This document shows, in pieces, positions 12,130-23,399 of a stretch of DNA of 60,685 nucleotides (its first letter is position 1; the number at the start of each line of letters is the position of its first letter). Source of the DNA: Mucidula mucida (taxonomy: Eukaryota; Basidiomycota; Agaricomycetes; Agaricales; Physalacriaceae); the NCBI GenBank assembly GCA_015501055.1, contig JADNYV010000214.1, forward strand, positions 1 to 60,685. The letters are read 5' to 3'. The notes beneath the pieces were generated by a model. It had not been told where the DNA came from. It did not search any database and saw only the letters and a list, made by a program, of their open reading frames with translations. A program made the translations under genes and the position numbers.

Positions 12130-14390
12130 AAATCTTCAAACATGACCGATAGAGACAAGAATTAGCGGGAATTGGACAGACCAATGCCAACGGATTGAGC
12201 AAGACGCGGTGGACTGTGTCACGTGCCCGTAATCCTTCCTTCTGAACTCTCATCATCCAAGTTTGCATGCTGGGTATCTATCGACGCGTCATTCCCATAT
12301 ATCCTCGACTATGCCGCCGACTCTCGAGTGCACCTCTTCTATATGATGTAAAACAAGTTCTGGAGGCCAACTACAGCAAAGACCGTTATCCTACCCGCCC
12401 ACAGTTTGAGACGATGTCGCGCGAGCTTGGAGAGAGCTACGATAGACTATATTCCTGGTTTGCTAAGCGGTGAGCTCTTCATAATCCAGCGTCAGAAGAA
12501 TTCGTTCTAATGGGACTAGGCGACGTAAAGAGAAGCCTAAGCAGATAGTATCACATCAACCCCGTAATGTACGCTATTCGGCTGCCGCACAAAGAGAGCT
12601 CGAAGCAGAATACAATGACCACCACTACCCTAGACACGACGAGGTCAATCGAATGTCGCGAAAGCTTGGCGAGAGCTACGAGAGGGTGAAGCGTTGGTTT
12701 TTTCGACGGTGGGTTACATTTCAACGTTCCTGCCCTATTTGTCTCATGACCCATACTAATAGACGCCTTCTCGAGCGGCAGATGGTACGGGCTCTGGGGA
12801 TGAAACCACTAGAACATCTTCGTCCGCACATATCTTCTGCCGTGACTGAGGCGCTGGAAGCAATTTATGTCAGAAATCGGTATCCTACAAATGAAGAGCT
12901 CGAGAAGATGTCACAAGAGTTCGGGGAAAGCCATGAGAGATTGTATAATTGGTTTTTCTTTCAGTGAGTTCTCATCCCAGCGTGACCCACGACGCGTTTG
13001 GCTCACCAATGATAGACGCACCAAGGAGAAAAACGTCATAAAAGCTACCGGAATGGAAGGCAAGCTTGTTGAGTTCCGAGCCATTTATGAAAACCGTACA
13101 GACTTGAAGCGGCACTGGACGCGACTGGAAGCGGCGTTTCAGCAGGATCTATTTCCGACTGTTGAACAGCAAAAACTCCTGGCTGCAGAACTCATGGTAC
13201 CCTATCGCTCCATTGTCGGTTGGTTCCTACGCCGGTGAGTGCATCTCCTATGCAGTCGGGGACACTTCATTTACATCCGTATAGGCGTAGAAAGGAAAGG
13301 ACTCTTCGGGAACAGACTGGACTTGATACTAGCGAATTTAAGCGGATCGGTGTCAGGCCGAAGCAGAAGGCGAAATATCTCAAGGAGTTCGTCACCCAGA
13401 CGGGGAACTTGGATCCGTCGAAAAGCCAACTTGAAGAGCTGGCGAGCAAAATGGAAGTGCCGTTAGCTGTGGTTCGCCCATGGTTCATCCGTAGGCAGCG
13501 TCAGAAATATCGCGAATCGCGTAGTCAACTGTCGCGCGAACGGGATGCGTTACTCCAGGAGCGCTTCGTCCAAAATCGATATCCACAAGGGATGCCGTGC
13601 AGGAGATTGCTCAAGAGGTCGGCAAAAGCAGCTCGTGGGTACAAAATTGGTTTGCGAGAAGGTCTGCGCGATCTCACGCTACGTTTGAGCGATGGACGTT
13701 GAATCTTTTGTTTATCTATAGAAAAACGAAGGAGAAGAAGGCACGGTACAACGCGAAGGACCATGAACCCCGACTGCTGATGTTGTCTTGAGTCCGGGAT
13801 GAGGTACATTGTGATAGGTGGCGTAGCCGCCCACAGACGGTTTTGAAGTGCTTGAATCGCCATACTTGTTCTAGGGAACTCAGTTGGAGACTGGTGGGCA
13901 CAGAACCTGTAGGACCATGGACGTCTTCACTTTCCAATTCCAGGATACAAGAAGCGTCTCATTAACCGGGGCATTTCTCTTCTACGCGACGGCGATTATA
14001 CATACCCTTCACACTCTCCTGTCGGTGCTCCAAAATAGCGGAATCATAACATGCGTGGCCCGCTCGAAACCACTATCACAGCCGGCAACATTTCTGTAAT
14101 CAGTTGTTCTCTCAACGAGCAATATGGGCAGTCACCGAACCATACCTATTGCGTGGAGTGCAAACACATTTTCCAGAATCTTGGTTCGTGCTTCCGGGCC
14201 GTCTGTTAGTACATGGAATCGTCGACACAAGAACTCAGAGCTTTCATTTTTCTTGGTCAATGATACAGGCATGATGTGGCAGAGTAATGCTAATGCCTAG
14301 AACATACGAGAGAGCCTACACGCACTGATGGAGGAGTCGAGCAGTATCAAACATGCACGAGCGCGACTTGAATGTGTGTCTCAACTCGCT
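12130..14390. repeat. Right arm of large inverted duplication
   Basis: This is the reverse-complement partner of 6495-8795. The outer end falls at about 14,387, within a few bases of the stop codon of the next minus-strand gene (14,389). The sequences between the two arms are unrelated to the arms apart from the small fragment at 11,196. Confidence 0.8.
12267..13791 (+). CDS. Multi-homeodomain-like protein, six tandem units
   Basis: Five exons: 12,267-12,469, 12,520-12,708, 12,763-12,963, 13,016-13,234, 13,285-13,791. Exons 1-4 each end in a W-F-x-x-R motif (WFAKR, WFFRR, WFFFQ, WFLRR) and encode one homeodomain-like unit; exon 5 encodes two (WFIRR, WFARR). Introns 1-4 all enter after the second base of the codon that follows W-F-x-x. 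The N-terminal helix-turn region (L-x-x-x-Y/F...RYPT...ELGESY) fits a homeodomain, but Asn51 is K, R or F in every unit. Exons 1-4 join in frame; one base appears missing near 13,590 (NRYPQ|DAVQEIA), shifting the frame in the last unit. The role is probably DNA binding or protein contact in the nucleus. It is not a mating-type HD gene by structure. Confidence 0.72.
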
Positions 14391-14838
14391 ATTTACACAG
14401 CTTCTCATTCCGAGCTCTCTTTTTACTCCTTTTGCTTAGAATTTCAAAGTAAGAAATGATGCTTATCCAAAACACATCCATGCTAACCTTTGAGTTGCAG
14501 CACTTTCAGACATGATATCTCCCACAATCTCCTTCATCTTGTCAAACCCCTCCTGCGAGAGAATATCGAGATTCGAGGCCCCTTCAAGCCTGTCGTTGGG
14601 AAAAAACATTACTAGTATCATACAGTGTACGAATCACAAATTCGGGGGGGGGGGGGTTCATATCACCGGTGGCGACATCTCCACAATAAACACGAAGTGA
14701 GTGCCCAAGCAGGCTTAAGCCCCAGAGACGAGGAAGCGGGCAATCAAGCTCAAACCACCAACGCATGTTGTTGTCTGCGAAGAGCCGTGATGAGGCGTTA
14801 TCAACCGAGCTCGCGTCCTCGATGTCTACGATCATCAT
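14389..14838 (-). pseudogene. C-terminal part of an uncharacterised agaricomycete protein family
   Basis: Two exons can be read. The first holds RWWFELDCPLPRLWGLSLLG, then YCGDVATG and LDILSQEGFDKMKEIVGDIM. After an intron (donor about 14,490) the protein ends in a basic, NLS-like tail SKRSKKRARNEKLCK. The order 'WFELDCPLPRLWG...YCGDVATG...LSQEGFDKMKEI' is one I associate with a recurrent uncharacterised agaricomycete family. A run of 11-12 G at about 14,645-14,656 falls inside the reading frame. The upstream part is not recognisable, so it is probably a truncated copy. Function unknown. Confidence 0.5.
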
Positions 14839-14959
14839 AGGACGACGGAGCCGCTATGAAGACGAAGAAGGTGGCAGCTTTACCGCAAGCCCTGCTAAGA
14901 GGCTTCGGAAGCGACGAAGAACTCGAATGAGTTGGGGCCGAAGCAGTACGTGAGCAATT

Positions 14960-15310
14960 TGGTGTATGGTCTGCAATAGCGGTTGTTAGTCGACGTGTGC
15001 CTTGGGAGGGGTAGGCGTAAGATTTTGAGTAAACCGTCAGGCCAGAGGGGAGCGTTTTAGAATGGTACAGTGCTAGGAAAGAAGGGAACTTTGAGTATAT
15101 TCGTTGCGAGTACTGCGCTGAGGTTGTTTACCCGTGAGTCTGATTAGTTAAATTGTATTTGGGGTGCCTACAAGACCGTGTGCTATTTAGCTTTGTTTGT
15201 TCTCACTAGCATCAGTACTGCGAGTGACCCCCCATTTTTCCCCACCTTCCGGCCTCTCTATATAAAAAACTAAGAGACAAAAGCTGATGCCTTTCTTATA
15301 TAAAAAAAAC
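14960..15310. other. No gene recognised; AT-rich TATA-like tracts
   Basis: No protein-like frame is seen. Two CTCTATATAAAAAAC / CTTATATAAAAAAAAC tracts near 15,255-15,310 precede the foldback at 15,311. Confidence 0.4.
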
Positions 15311-15395
15311 GTTAGGACTTTCGATGAAATAACTGCTCTGCTGCTGATGATCAGATCTCTAAGGATAAATTCATTTTCAAGCCGAAAGTCCTAAC
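15311..15395. repeat. 85-bp foldback with perfect 13-bp inverted ends
   Basis: GTTAGGACTTTCG at 15,311-15,323 is matched exactly by its reverse complement at 15,383-15,395, with a 59-nt loop. The flanks are A-rich (AAAAC / AAAAT), so a target duplication cannot be judged. It could be a tiny MITE remnant or an RNA hairpin. Confidence 0.6.
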
Positions 15396-15626
15396 AAAAT
15401 CTTCATTCACATAGGGATAGTTAATCTGCAAAAGATCTAAGGGAACGGGGATCGGGAACATGGGAAACCTTTGCCCTCGAAGTTCACTGCGTGCAATGCG
15501 CGATCGCGACGGTCACGTCTGTGACACAGTGCAATTTCCCGTCACTTGGGGCGTTTGAACAGCATGAAAGCGTAAATTCATCAATATTTGACATAGATAC
15601 AGTGGATAGTAGGTAAGTATACTGAA

Positions 15627-15980
15627 TCAAGTCATGAGGGAGGTTATATGTAGAGGAAAGACAGAGAACACGGGCACATCATATCGACTTCCTCCATCCT
15701 CGGTGAACCGAATAGCATAGGTCCATCCATTTCTATCAGCATTGTCAATATCTACCGTGCCAAAGAAACATTACATGGGCATTACCTGGACCTGTCTTCC
15801 AGCTGTTTATAACCGTACCAACGTCGTCTATTGTGTACCCTTGATGATTTTTGATGAGCCTCACGACATGGCCGGTCGAAAACTAGACGAATCAGGGTTG
15901 AGAAACTATTTCGCGGTTTGGAAACTATTGAAGACAGATACCCGTGGTGGAGGGTATGCGGCAGGAGATTGCGTAGCCAT
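15627..15980 (-). CDS. G1: small SH3-like-barrel family protein (frameshifted last exon)
   Basis: Three exons follow the family plan: 15,980-15,942 (39 nt, MATQSPAAYPPPR), 15,882-15,775 (108 nt, FSTGHVVRLIKNHQG...DDVGTVINSWKTGPGN) and 15,732-15,627. In the last exon a 4-bp duplication (ATGGATGG, + strand CCATCCAT at 15,723) shifts the frame relative to the paralogues. The expected WTYAIRFTEDGGSRYDVPV lies in the shifted frame. Alternating hydrophobic/Gly positions (G-x-x-V-x-L, D-x-G-T-V, Y-x-Y-A-V-x-F) suggest a small SH3/KOW-like barrel; this fold call is inference. It lies downstream of kinase copy K1 on the same strand, as G7 does after K7. Confidence 0.55.
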
Positions 15981-16180
15981 AGGCGATGGTGGTAAGATGC
16001 AAGGCGCTTAACGAAGACCATTGGGATCATGCGGCGAGTTTTCCCACAGAATAACTGTCATCGGACTCCACTAAGCGTACACTTACAGGCACCATTCTAG
16101 GGCACGTCTGTGATGTCCATCTTGAGCAGCACATTTGACGAAGAACTTTCAACCAGGGACCATGTGAGCCTTTCGATGCC

Positions 16181-16745
16181 TGCGGGCTTGGATATTGTGA
16201 GTGACTTGATGTTGGCTACAAGGCGGCTTACTCGCAACTACGTGTTGGCAACCAGTGTACCAAGCGGAGTCTACCTTGGGACCGTACCCACAAAATTCCT
16301 TCATAGACAATTGAAACAGGTGCAGAGGGCACATCTGTGAGGCCCATCTTCAGAAGCGCACATTCCAGAGCCCTTGTAAGCCTTTTGATACCTGCGGGCT
16401 TGGATATTGTGAGTGACTTGATGTTGGCTACAAGGCGGCTTACTCGCAACTACGTGTTGGCAACCAGTGTACCAAGCGGAGTCTACCTTGGGACCGTACC
16501 CACAAAATTCCTTCATAGACAATTGAAACAGGTGCAGAGGGCACATCTGTGAGGCCCATCTTCAGAAGCGCACATTCCAGAGCCCTTGTAAGCCTTTTGA
16601 TACCTGCGCGCTTGGATCTTGGTGAGTGACTTGACGTTGGCTACAAGGCGGCTTACTCGTAACTACTTGTTGGCAGCCAGTTTACCAAGCAGAGGACTAT
16701 CCACAGAATTCCGTCATAGACTCCAATTATCAATTTGAACAGGTG
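16181..16745. repeat. 212-bp direct tandem repeat, about 2.7 copies
   Basis: TGCGGGCTTGGATATTGTGA starts at 16,181 and 16,393, and a diverged version (TGCGCGCTTGGATCTT) at 16,605: spacing is exactly 212 bp both times. Units 1 and 2 are nearly identical; unit 3 is older. Single-copy relatives lie at about 39,690-39,910 and, inverted, 56,080-56,290, always between a K gene and its G gene. It therefore looks like a triplicated 5' region or 5' exon of G1. Confidence 0.85.
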
Positions 16746-16772
16746 CAGATATTTCGATGGATTGTTTTCATA

Positions 16773-16916
16773 TCAACAGTCCGAAATGTAAAGCGGAGGC
16801 GAAACACGATATCTGATGCCGTCTGTGAAAGGGTGAGGCTTCCAGTAGTAAGTAGCCGCAAACAAATATCCGTACGCGTATCCCACCAAATTGCCTTGAC
16901 CTCACGGTGCATATCA
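16773..16916 (-). pseudogene. K1 kinase-like gene, 3' part cut off by transposon
   Basis: This is the last part of a K gene: MHREVKAIWW, an intron, then YISDC-like codons ending in TGA (complement of 16,773-16,775). It stops exactly at the Plavaka end at 16,917; the remainder of the gene resumes at 23,557. Joining the flanks rebuilds the uninterrupted sequence of K3 (GTGCATATCATC). Confidence 0.85.
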
Positions 16917-17095
16917 CATCAGCAAGTTGCTAGGCCCGTATTTGGCGTAATCCTACGGGAATTACGCGATTTACGCGATTATGCTTTACTGTAATCCTAC
17001 AAGGTACATACGAAATTCATACACCTTGAATTACGTGAGATTACGCCTAAGTTCTGTCCCGGATTACGCCTCGGATTACACCTCGTTCTCATGGT
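16917..17095. repeat. Left TIR and subterminal GTAATC/TTACGC repeats of Plavaka-1
   Basis: After the 12-bp terminal inverted repeat comes a series of GATTAC/GTAATC and TTACGC words in both orientations (for example GGCGTAATCC, GAATTACGCGATTTACGCG, GGATTACGCC, GGATTACACC). Such subterminal arrays are the usual transposase-binding regions of CACTA-like elements; that role is inferred here. Confidence 0.7.
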
Positions 17096-17383
17096 ATACC
17101 AGTTTATGTTTTCCTTAGTTCGGGGCACACAAGAGATTCCAGTAAACAATCGATGTGAATTTAACAGATACGAATACGGCGTCACGCTACGCTACAGAAA
17201 ATTTTGGTGGTACAGGCAGTACCGGTGTCGAGAGATAGTACATTCAGAATGCCCAAGGAAAACAGCGACGGCGACGCGGATGCAGCACGCTCACGCTCAC
17301 GCGATTGGTGCAGTGCCTAACAGAGGTGTTCGTCCTCAGCCGCAACTTGACAACACACAATCGGACTTACCAGTTAAGGCGAC

Positions 17384-19805
17384 ATGAAGAGTGTAGTGGC
17401 AGGTTGCTCGTCCTCGTCCTCCTCGTCACGGTCGTTCCCGGGCACATGGATCTCGCCGCGAGTGGCTTTGATAACAGCCTCCGCCTTGCCAAAAATATCA
17501 TCCCACTTCGCCTCGCTAAGCTTGCTAGCAGCCGGGAAAAAGTCGCGCATTGCCTCCGTGCCCCAAGGAACACGTTCAAAAGCGCCTCCTTTGTCGAAGG
17601 TCCCAGAAGCCCACTGCGTCAGGCCACGCTTGACCTGTAATCGATTAAATAAAGGGAAGCCTTCACCAAAGAAAGAACAACTTACTGCCATGACCGCCAG
17701 ACAAAGCATGCCGGCTGGTGGCCCGTACTTTGCAGACCAACCACATCGGATGTACAGTTCCACAAAGTAGGCGAAGGTAGTGATGACCAAAGGTCCACGG
17801 AAGATACCTTTCGACTGGGATGAAATACAGTACAATCAGTTAATGAAAAAATGCACAATTGACGACGTACCGTTGGATCATCAGGAAACTCGTACAGAAA
17901 GCGATTATCGCGAAGCTGGTCCTCTACCCATTCAGCCCGCAACTCTGGTGTATCATACTCCTCCATGTCCTCACTTTTCCAGTTCTCGGTAACCGATGTT
18001 GAACCCGCTTTCCCAAGATTCGATCGGTGTGTGCGAACAAAGACACGAGCCTATGGCAGAAGCATCAGACTAAGACAGCACACAAGTGCATAAAATGAGA
18101 GGAAACATACTACGACTCCCACTGCTGGGTGCGATGCACGCTCGACTGAAGTGCCATTTTCGAGCTTGACTTTAGCAGCCGTGAGATGGGGAAAGGCATC
18201 GTTGAATTCTGCCTTGACTGTGTCGTCGAACTCGGGATGGCTGTTCGACTGGAACGTATCTGCTAGCGTGCTCACCCATTCTAGAAGGCGGCACATGCAG
18301 ATATCGTTCCATTTCTTGTGGTCCTCGACGGCGGTAAAGGGGAGTGTCTTGCTATTCTGGTCCTTTGCGAGAATCTTACCAGATGATTTCCCACGTTCAT
18401 TTCCGTCGATTGCGGCGACATCAGCGGCGACGAGTTTGACACCTCTCTTCTTGCCCTACACGCCCATCAGCATCGTCGTCGCAATCAGCAGCAGACATAC
18501 CTTGGAGATCTTGGATGCTGCACGAGCTGCAGCCTTGGACTCAGCTGACTCATCAGCGTCGAACTCTCCCTTCACCACCTCCTCCTCCTCCTCATGAACG
18601 GCGACGGAATTCGACGACTTGGATGCCCGCCGCTGTTTGTAGAGTTGCTTGTACTTGGTGTTGAGGCCGCCGATTGTGGGCTTGCTAGCCTTCGCAGGAA
18701 TTGATCTTGTCCGTTCGTGAGTTCCAATCTAGCAGGGTTAATAGTATGACTTACTCCGAGTCATCCTTTTTCTTGACTACAGTTGTTTTTGCATGGGCTT
18801 GCGGCTTTGGCTTGTCAAGTGCTGCTGTACCGGCATCAACGCTGCGCCGAAGATTGGTTTTTGCGCCCTGTAAGTGTTTAAATTAGCAAAGGAATCTACG
18901 AAACGGGCGACTTACCCTTCTCTCCTTAGCCTTCTCATCACGCTTGGCTTTCTTTGCAGCTTTCTCCTGCTTGGCTCTTCTCATCGCCTTATACTCTCGG
19001 TATCCTTTGCCATCGCTGCTCTCAGATCCAGAGGAAGGTCGAGTACGTTTCTGTCTGCGGTGAGTTTTCTTCTCGCGATCCGGCGAAGGCTCATAGACGT
19101 CCGAGTCACCAGAGTCTACGCTTTCTTGAATATCATCATGGATCACCTTCGATACAATGCCTCGCGTAGCTCGATGACGGGCTGGAGTAACTGGCGCAAC
19201 GTCCATTTCCACATCACTCGCACCGCCGCCGACATTGCCACCGTCGCTCATGCTGACATCGTCACCGCCGCTGATGCCTTCGGATTCCGTATAAGGTGGA
19301 TCATCGACGAGTCCGAGCTCTGCATTCATAGCGGCATTGGCAGCAGCACGGCGAGTCGTCGAGTTGTCTGATGCATTATCGTCGGACTGCTCGGCATCGC
19401 CCCCGCACCCGCAAGTGCAGGTGATGGTGATTTTGTGATGCTTGTTGGCGAGGGGGGTGCTGGCGGTGAAGGCGGCTGCGGTGGCGCGGTAGAGGGACGA
19501 ACCAGAAGCTTGCGTGGCTTTGCCTTCGCAGCAATGCCGCCATCAGCTATGTCGGGACGAATATTCTGGGAATCAAGACGCTTTTTAGCGTCCGCGGCCT
19601 CGAAGGAAGAAATTCTAGCCTTGGATTCTGCCATTTTCTTTGCCCTTTCGTCCTCCTCATCCTTTTCGGCCTGCTTCTCCGCGTCCTTTTCAGCCTGCTT
19701 CTTCTCCCTCTCAGCTTGCTGCTCCTTTCGCGTCTGTGGTTTTCGAACACCCTCAGGCAGCGTATAGACCTTGTCGCGGTTACGTGTGCGCAGACCGGTG
19801 GACAT
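17384..19805 (-). CDS. Plavaka passenger protein, basic/acidic low-complexity N-terminus
   Basis: The gene is divergent from the transposase, with 173 bp between start codons. It begins MSTGLRTRNRDKVYTLPEGV (start 19,805; an in-frame ATG lies at 19,859), then an Ala/Lys/Glu-rich coiled-coil stretch, a Pro-rich segment, an acidic segment and bipartite basic clusters. Several introns follow. The folded C-terminal part includes MCRLLEWVSTLADTFQS, EWVEDQLRDNRFLYEFPDDP, GPLVITTFAYFVELY and GTEAMRDFFPAASKL. This resembles the DUF6532-type second protein seen with agaricomycete transposons; the family name is tentative. Near 19,395 a G5 run shifts the frame by one base between exon parts. It is likely nuclear. 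It may help transposition or regulate the host; not shown. Confidence 0.65.
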
Positions 19806-19978
19806 GGCTGGGTGGGTCAGCCAAGGCAAAGATACGTCTAGAGACGGTCGTGGAGTCAAGGAAGGAACCGGCGTGATATAAGTCCAACTTTGAAATTGTG
19901 TTCGGAGTCATCGTAAGCTGCTCGATCATAAACAAATTGCGGTGCTTAATCATCTCTCGCAGTTACAGCTAACCAACT

Positions 19979-22900
19979 ATGCCTCGCACCCCCACAGTTT
20001 CTACTACCTCTATCCGCCGCACTTCCTGCCCATATCCAGGATGTTTGAAGACCTTCAAGCCGGGCAACACCAGCGGACTCACTCGCCACGTCAAAGCTAT
20101 CCACCACAAGATTCAGCAGCCACCATCCAACCCGACACCAGCCTCACCCCCTCCTGCTTCCAATGATAGCGACGACCAGGAAATGCGCCACGATTTCACG
20201 CCGCCATCGCCGCAGGATGAAGGACCAGAGCGGCAGCCCACCCCGGAGCCTGAGCTTCCTCGGCATCACAAGACCTTTCATCCTCATCTCACCGGTAAAT
20301 ACACTTGTCTATTCCTTTGATAAAATCAATCTCATCGACTTAAAGGTACACCATGTGATGAAAACGGGCACGATCTACCCAACGGCACTCCTCCTCCTCC
20401 ACCGCCGCCCCCTATCAATGCGCAGAATCCATGGGCGCCATTCGCAGATCAGGTTGCCTTTTGCATGGCTAATCTATTATTCAAGCAGATGGAGGCATCG
20501 AAGGCGGATATTGATGAGATCATGGAGTGTTGGTCTCTGTCGTTGATGGGCACGGATAGGACTGGCCCGTTTTCCGACCACGATCACCTCTTCAACAGCA
20601 TCGATGCCATCCCCTTTGGAAGTGCTCCATGGAAGTGCTTCCAGACGGCTGATGATCCTACTCTTCCTCCCACTGCACCGTCGTGGATGAAGGAGCGCTA
20701 CCAGATCTGGTACCGCGATCCCGACGTCGTTATCGCCAATATGCTATCCAACCCCGACTTTGCCGGGGAATTCGATACTCGCCCGTACGTTCATCTCGGC
20801 GCAGATGGAAAACGCCGCTGGAGCGAATTTATGTCTGGGAACTATTCGTGGAATCATGCGGTGCGGTTATCTTTACGTCTAGCATGCTGCACGTTGCTGA
20901 ACCATTATTACAGACAAAGATCTATCAGGATGATCCAACAACGAAGGGCGCCATGTACGTTCCAATCATTGTTGGGAGCGATAAGACAACCGTCTCTGTC
21001 ATGACGGGCAACGTTGAATACCATCCTTTGTACGCGATGATTGGAAACATCCACGGCGGCGCTCGACGTGCACATCGTAACGGTGTTATTCCGATTGGCT
21101 TCCTAGCAATACCTAAAGGTGTGTGCTACTAAGCTGCATATTCAAAAGGCCTTGTTCATTGACCTCTTTGCCAGCCGATCGACAATATGATGGCGATGTA
21201 GCCTATCGGAACTTCAAGCGACAGCTGTACCATGAATCGATTGCCTCAATTCTTCGTCCGTTGAAGCCAGCAATGGAGGTTCCCGTCGTTCGTCGATGCC
21301 CTGATGGCCACTTTCGTCGAGTCATATATGACTTGGCGGCCTACATTGCCGATTATCCTGAGCAGGTTCTTTTGGCCGGCGTTGTTTCCGGATGGTGTCC
21401 AAAGTATGTATGTTCAACTGTGAGTATAGACTGTGTTGCTTACTACTTGATCTCTAGATGCACGGCACTCAGCTCGGATCTGGATGGCCTCAATGCACGC
21501 CCGCGATCCCAGGAGTATACCGAGAAGTTGAGCGACGAGTTTGGTGGTGAGGGCACTCGGTTATGGGATAATTGGGGTATAGATGAATCTGTTGAGGTTC
21601 GTGCACTTCGCGTGGTGTTCGTTCTTATTCTAACACGCTTCGTAGCCCTTTACGACTGAATTCCCCCGAGCGGACATTCATGAGATGATGGCATCCGACC
21701 TCCTTCATCAACTTATCAAAGGAATGTTCAAGGATCACCTCGTTGATTGGGTGGGCGAGTATCTCGAGCTCACGGAAGGCAGTACACGCGCAAAAGAGAT
21801 TATGGATGATATTGATTGTCGGTTAGTGTTCTTTCGTTTTGTGTAGATCGGTGAGGCTGATCTAGTATTCAGGATTGCAGCATCTCCTCAGTTCCCAGGA
21901 TTGCGCCGCTTTCCTCAAGGACGACGGTACAAGCAGTGGACCGGTGACGATTCCAAGGCGCTTATGAAGGTATGCTTCCATTTGTGATGATAATCTGATA
22001 TCTAAACGTTGTGTAGGTTTTTCTGCCAGCTATTGCGGAGTACGTTGAAGACGATGTTGTCAAATGCATCGCCGCGTTTATTGATTTCTGCTACCTGGCC
22101 CGTAAATCCGACATCACAGAGGATACCCTTGTCGACATGCAAGCTGCTCTTACATGCTTTCACACCTACCGTCAGGTCTTCATCCGTGCTGGTGTACGTG
22201 AAAACTTCAACCTTCCGCGCCAGCATGCTATGAAGCATTACTTCGACAACATCGTTGCTTTCGGTCCCCCAAACGGTCTTTGTTCATCAATTACAGAGTC
22301 TCGCCACATCACTGCCGTGAAGAAACCTTGGCGGCGGTCTAATCGCTACAACGCGTTAAGCCAGATGCTTCTCATCAATCAGCGTCTGGACAAGCTCCAC
22401 GCTCTCTACGCCGATCTCGTATTCCGGAATCTGCTCCCTCCTTCACATGCACCGCGTCCAGAGCCTTTTGATGGCGGCGACGAAGATGAAGGGCCCGTTG
22501 ATGACAATCGGGTGCTTGCTGAAGTCGTGCATGCTGTAACGCGAAGTCAGCTTTGTGAATCTTTTAATTCTTCATGAACACTCATTTGTTTTATAGAGCC
22601 GCTTGCCATGTATTCACGCGATCTGTATGAACTGGCCGTTGATGTTGATCAGCCTACTCTCCCAGAGCTCACGCGTCGATTCCTCTATGAGCAGCTCCAC
22701 GCTGGCGATGTCATTCCTGACAACATTGACGACTGTCCACATATCGACTCCAATGTCTACGTTCATCATTCTGCTATCGCCTACTTCTATGCCCCGAGTG
22801 ACATATCAGGGATACACGGTATGAAACGCGAACACATTCGATCTACGCCCTCGTGGTACGGATATCCTCGCCGTGATTGTGCGCTTGTGGTTGAAGATGC

Positions 22901-23258
22901 GGACAAACCGGGCTTCCACGGCATGAGTGTTGTTCGCATCCTCTTGTTCTTTTCCTTCACGCAGAGTGGGGTAGAGTACCCGTGTGCGCTCGTTCACTGG
23001 TTCAATCGATATGGTGCCCGACCAGACCCCAAGACGGGTATGTGGATGGTGAAGCCGGACAACCGTGGTCGTGATAGCAGAGAGCCATATCTCAGTGTTG
23101 TTCATCTTGATTCTCTTTTTCGTGGCGTACAGCTTCTTCCTGTATTCGGACCTGATCCGCTTCCAAAGGACTTTCACTACTCAGATACTTTAGATGCTTT
23201 CGATGCGTTCTATGTAAATAAGTATGTAGATTACCATGCATACGAGATGATATTTTAA
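19979..23258 (+). CDS. Plavaka transposase, 955 aa, intact
   Basis: Nine exons join in frame: 19,979-20,294, 20,346-20,860, 20,914-21,118, 21,175-21,403, 21,458-21,596, 21,646-21,821, 21,873-21,969, 22,017-22,545, 22,597-23,258 (2,868 nt). Residues about 17-42 form a C2H2 finger (CPYPGCLKTFKPG...LTRHVKAIHH) followed by a Pro-rich linker. The core holds typical Plavaka blocks: KIYQDDPTTKGAMYVPIIVGSDKTTVS, GNIHGGARRAHRN, ADIHEMMASDLLHQLIKG, QWTGDDSKALMK, a helical insert, and ITAVKKPWRRSNRYNALSQM. This is an RNase-H-fold DDE enzyme by family; the exact Asp/Glu triad is not assigned. The C-terminal domain (SAIAYFYAPSD...LLFFSFT) is shared with the degenerate copy near 38,480. No stop or frameshift was found. 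Confidence 0.88.
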
Positions 23259-23399
23259 GAACTTGACATGCTTGAAGTTTGACCAAGGGAAGACAGTCGG
23301 TGAGTTGTGTGGCAGGTTGCGACTCGGAGATGCATCACCATTTGCGAAGGATTCCAAAAACATTGCATTGGCATAAGACGGAGTTGAACCACGGCTGTA

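Noticed and set aside
14625..14953. Plus-strand coding regions around the poly-G run
   Set aside because: They are shadows of the minus-strand WFELDCPLPRLWG protein tail and depend on the length of a 12-G homopolymer.
16181..16745. Tandem repeat as a CRISPR array
   Set aside because: The repeat is a 212-bp head-to-tail duplication in a eukaryotic genome, without short repeats and unique spacers.
17384..17770. Plus-strand gene antisense to the Plavaka passenger gene
   Set aside because: The open frame is Ser/Arg-rich complementary shadow; the minus strand has a consistent spliced protein with good composition.
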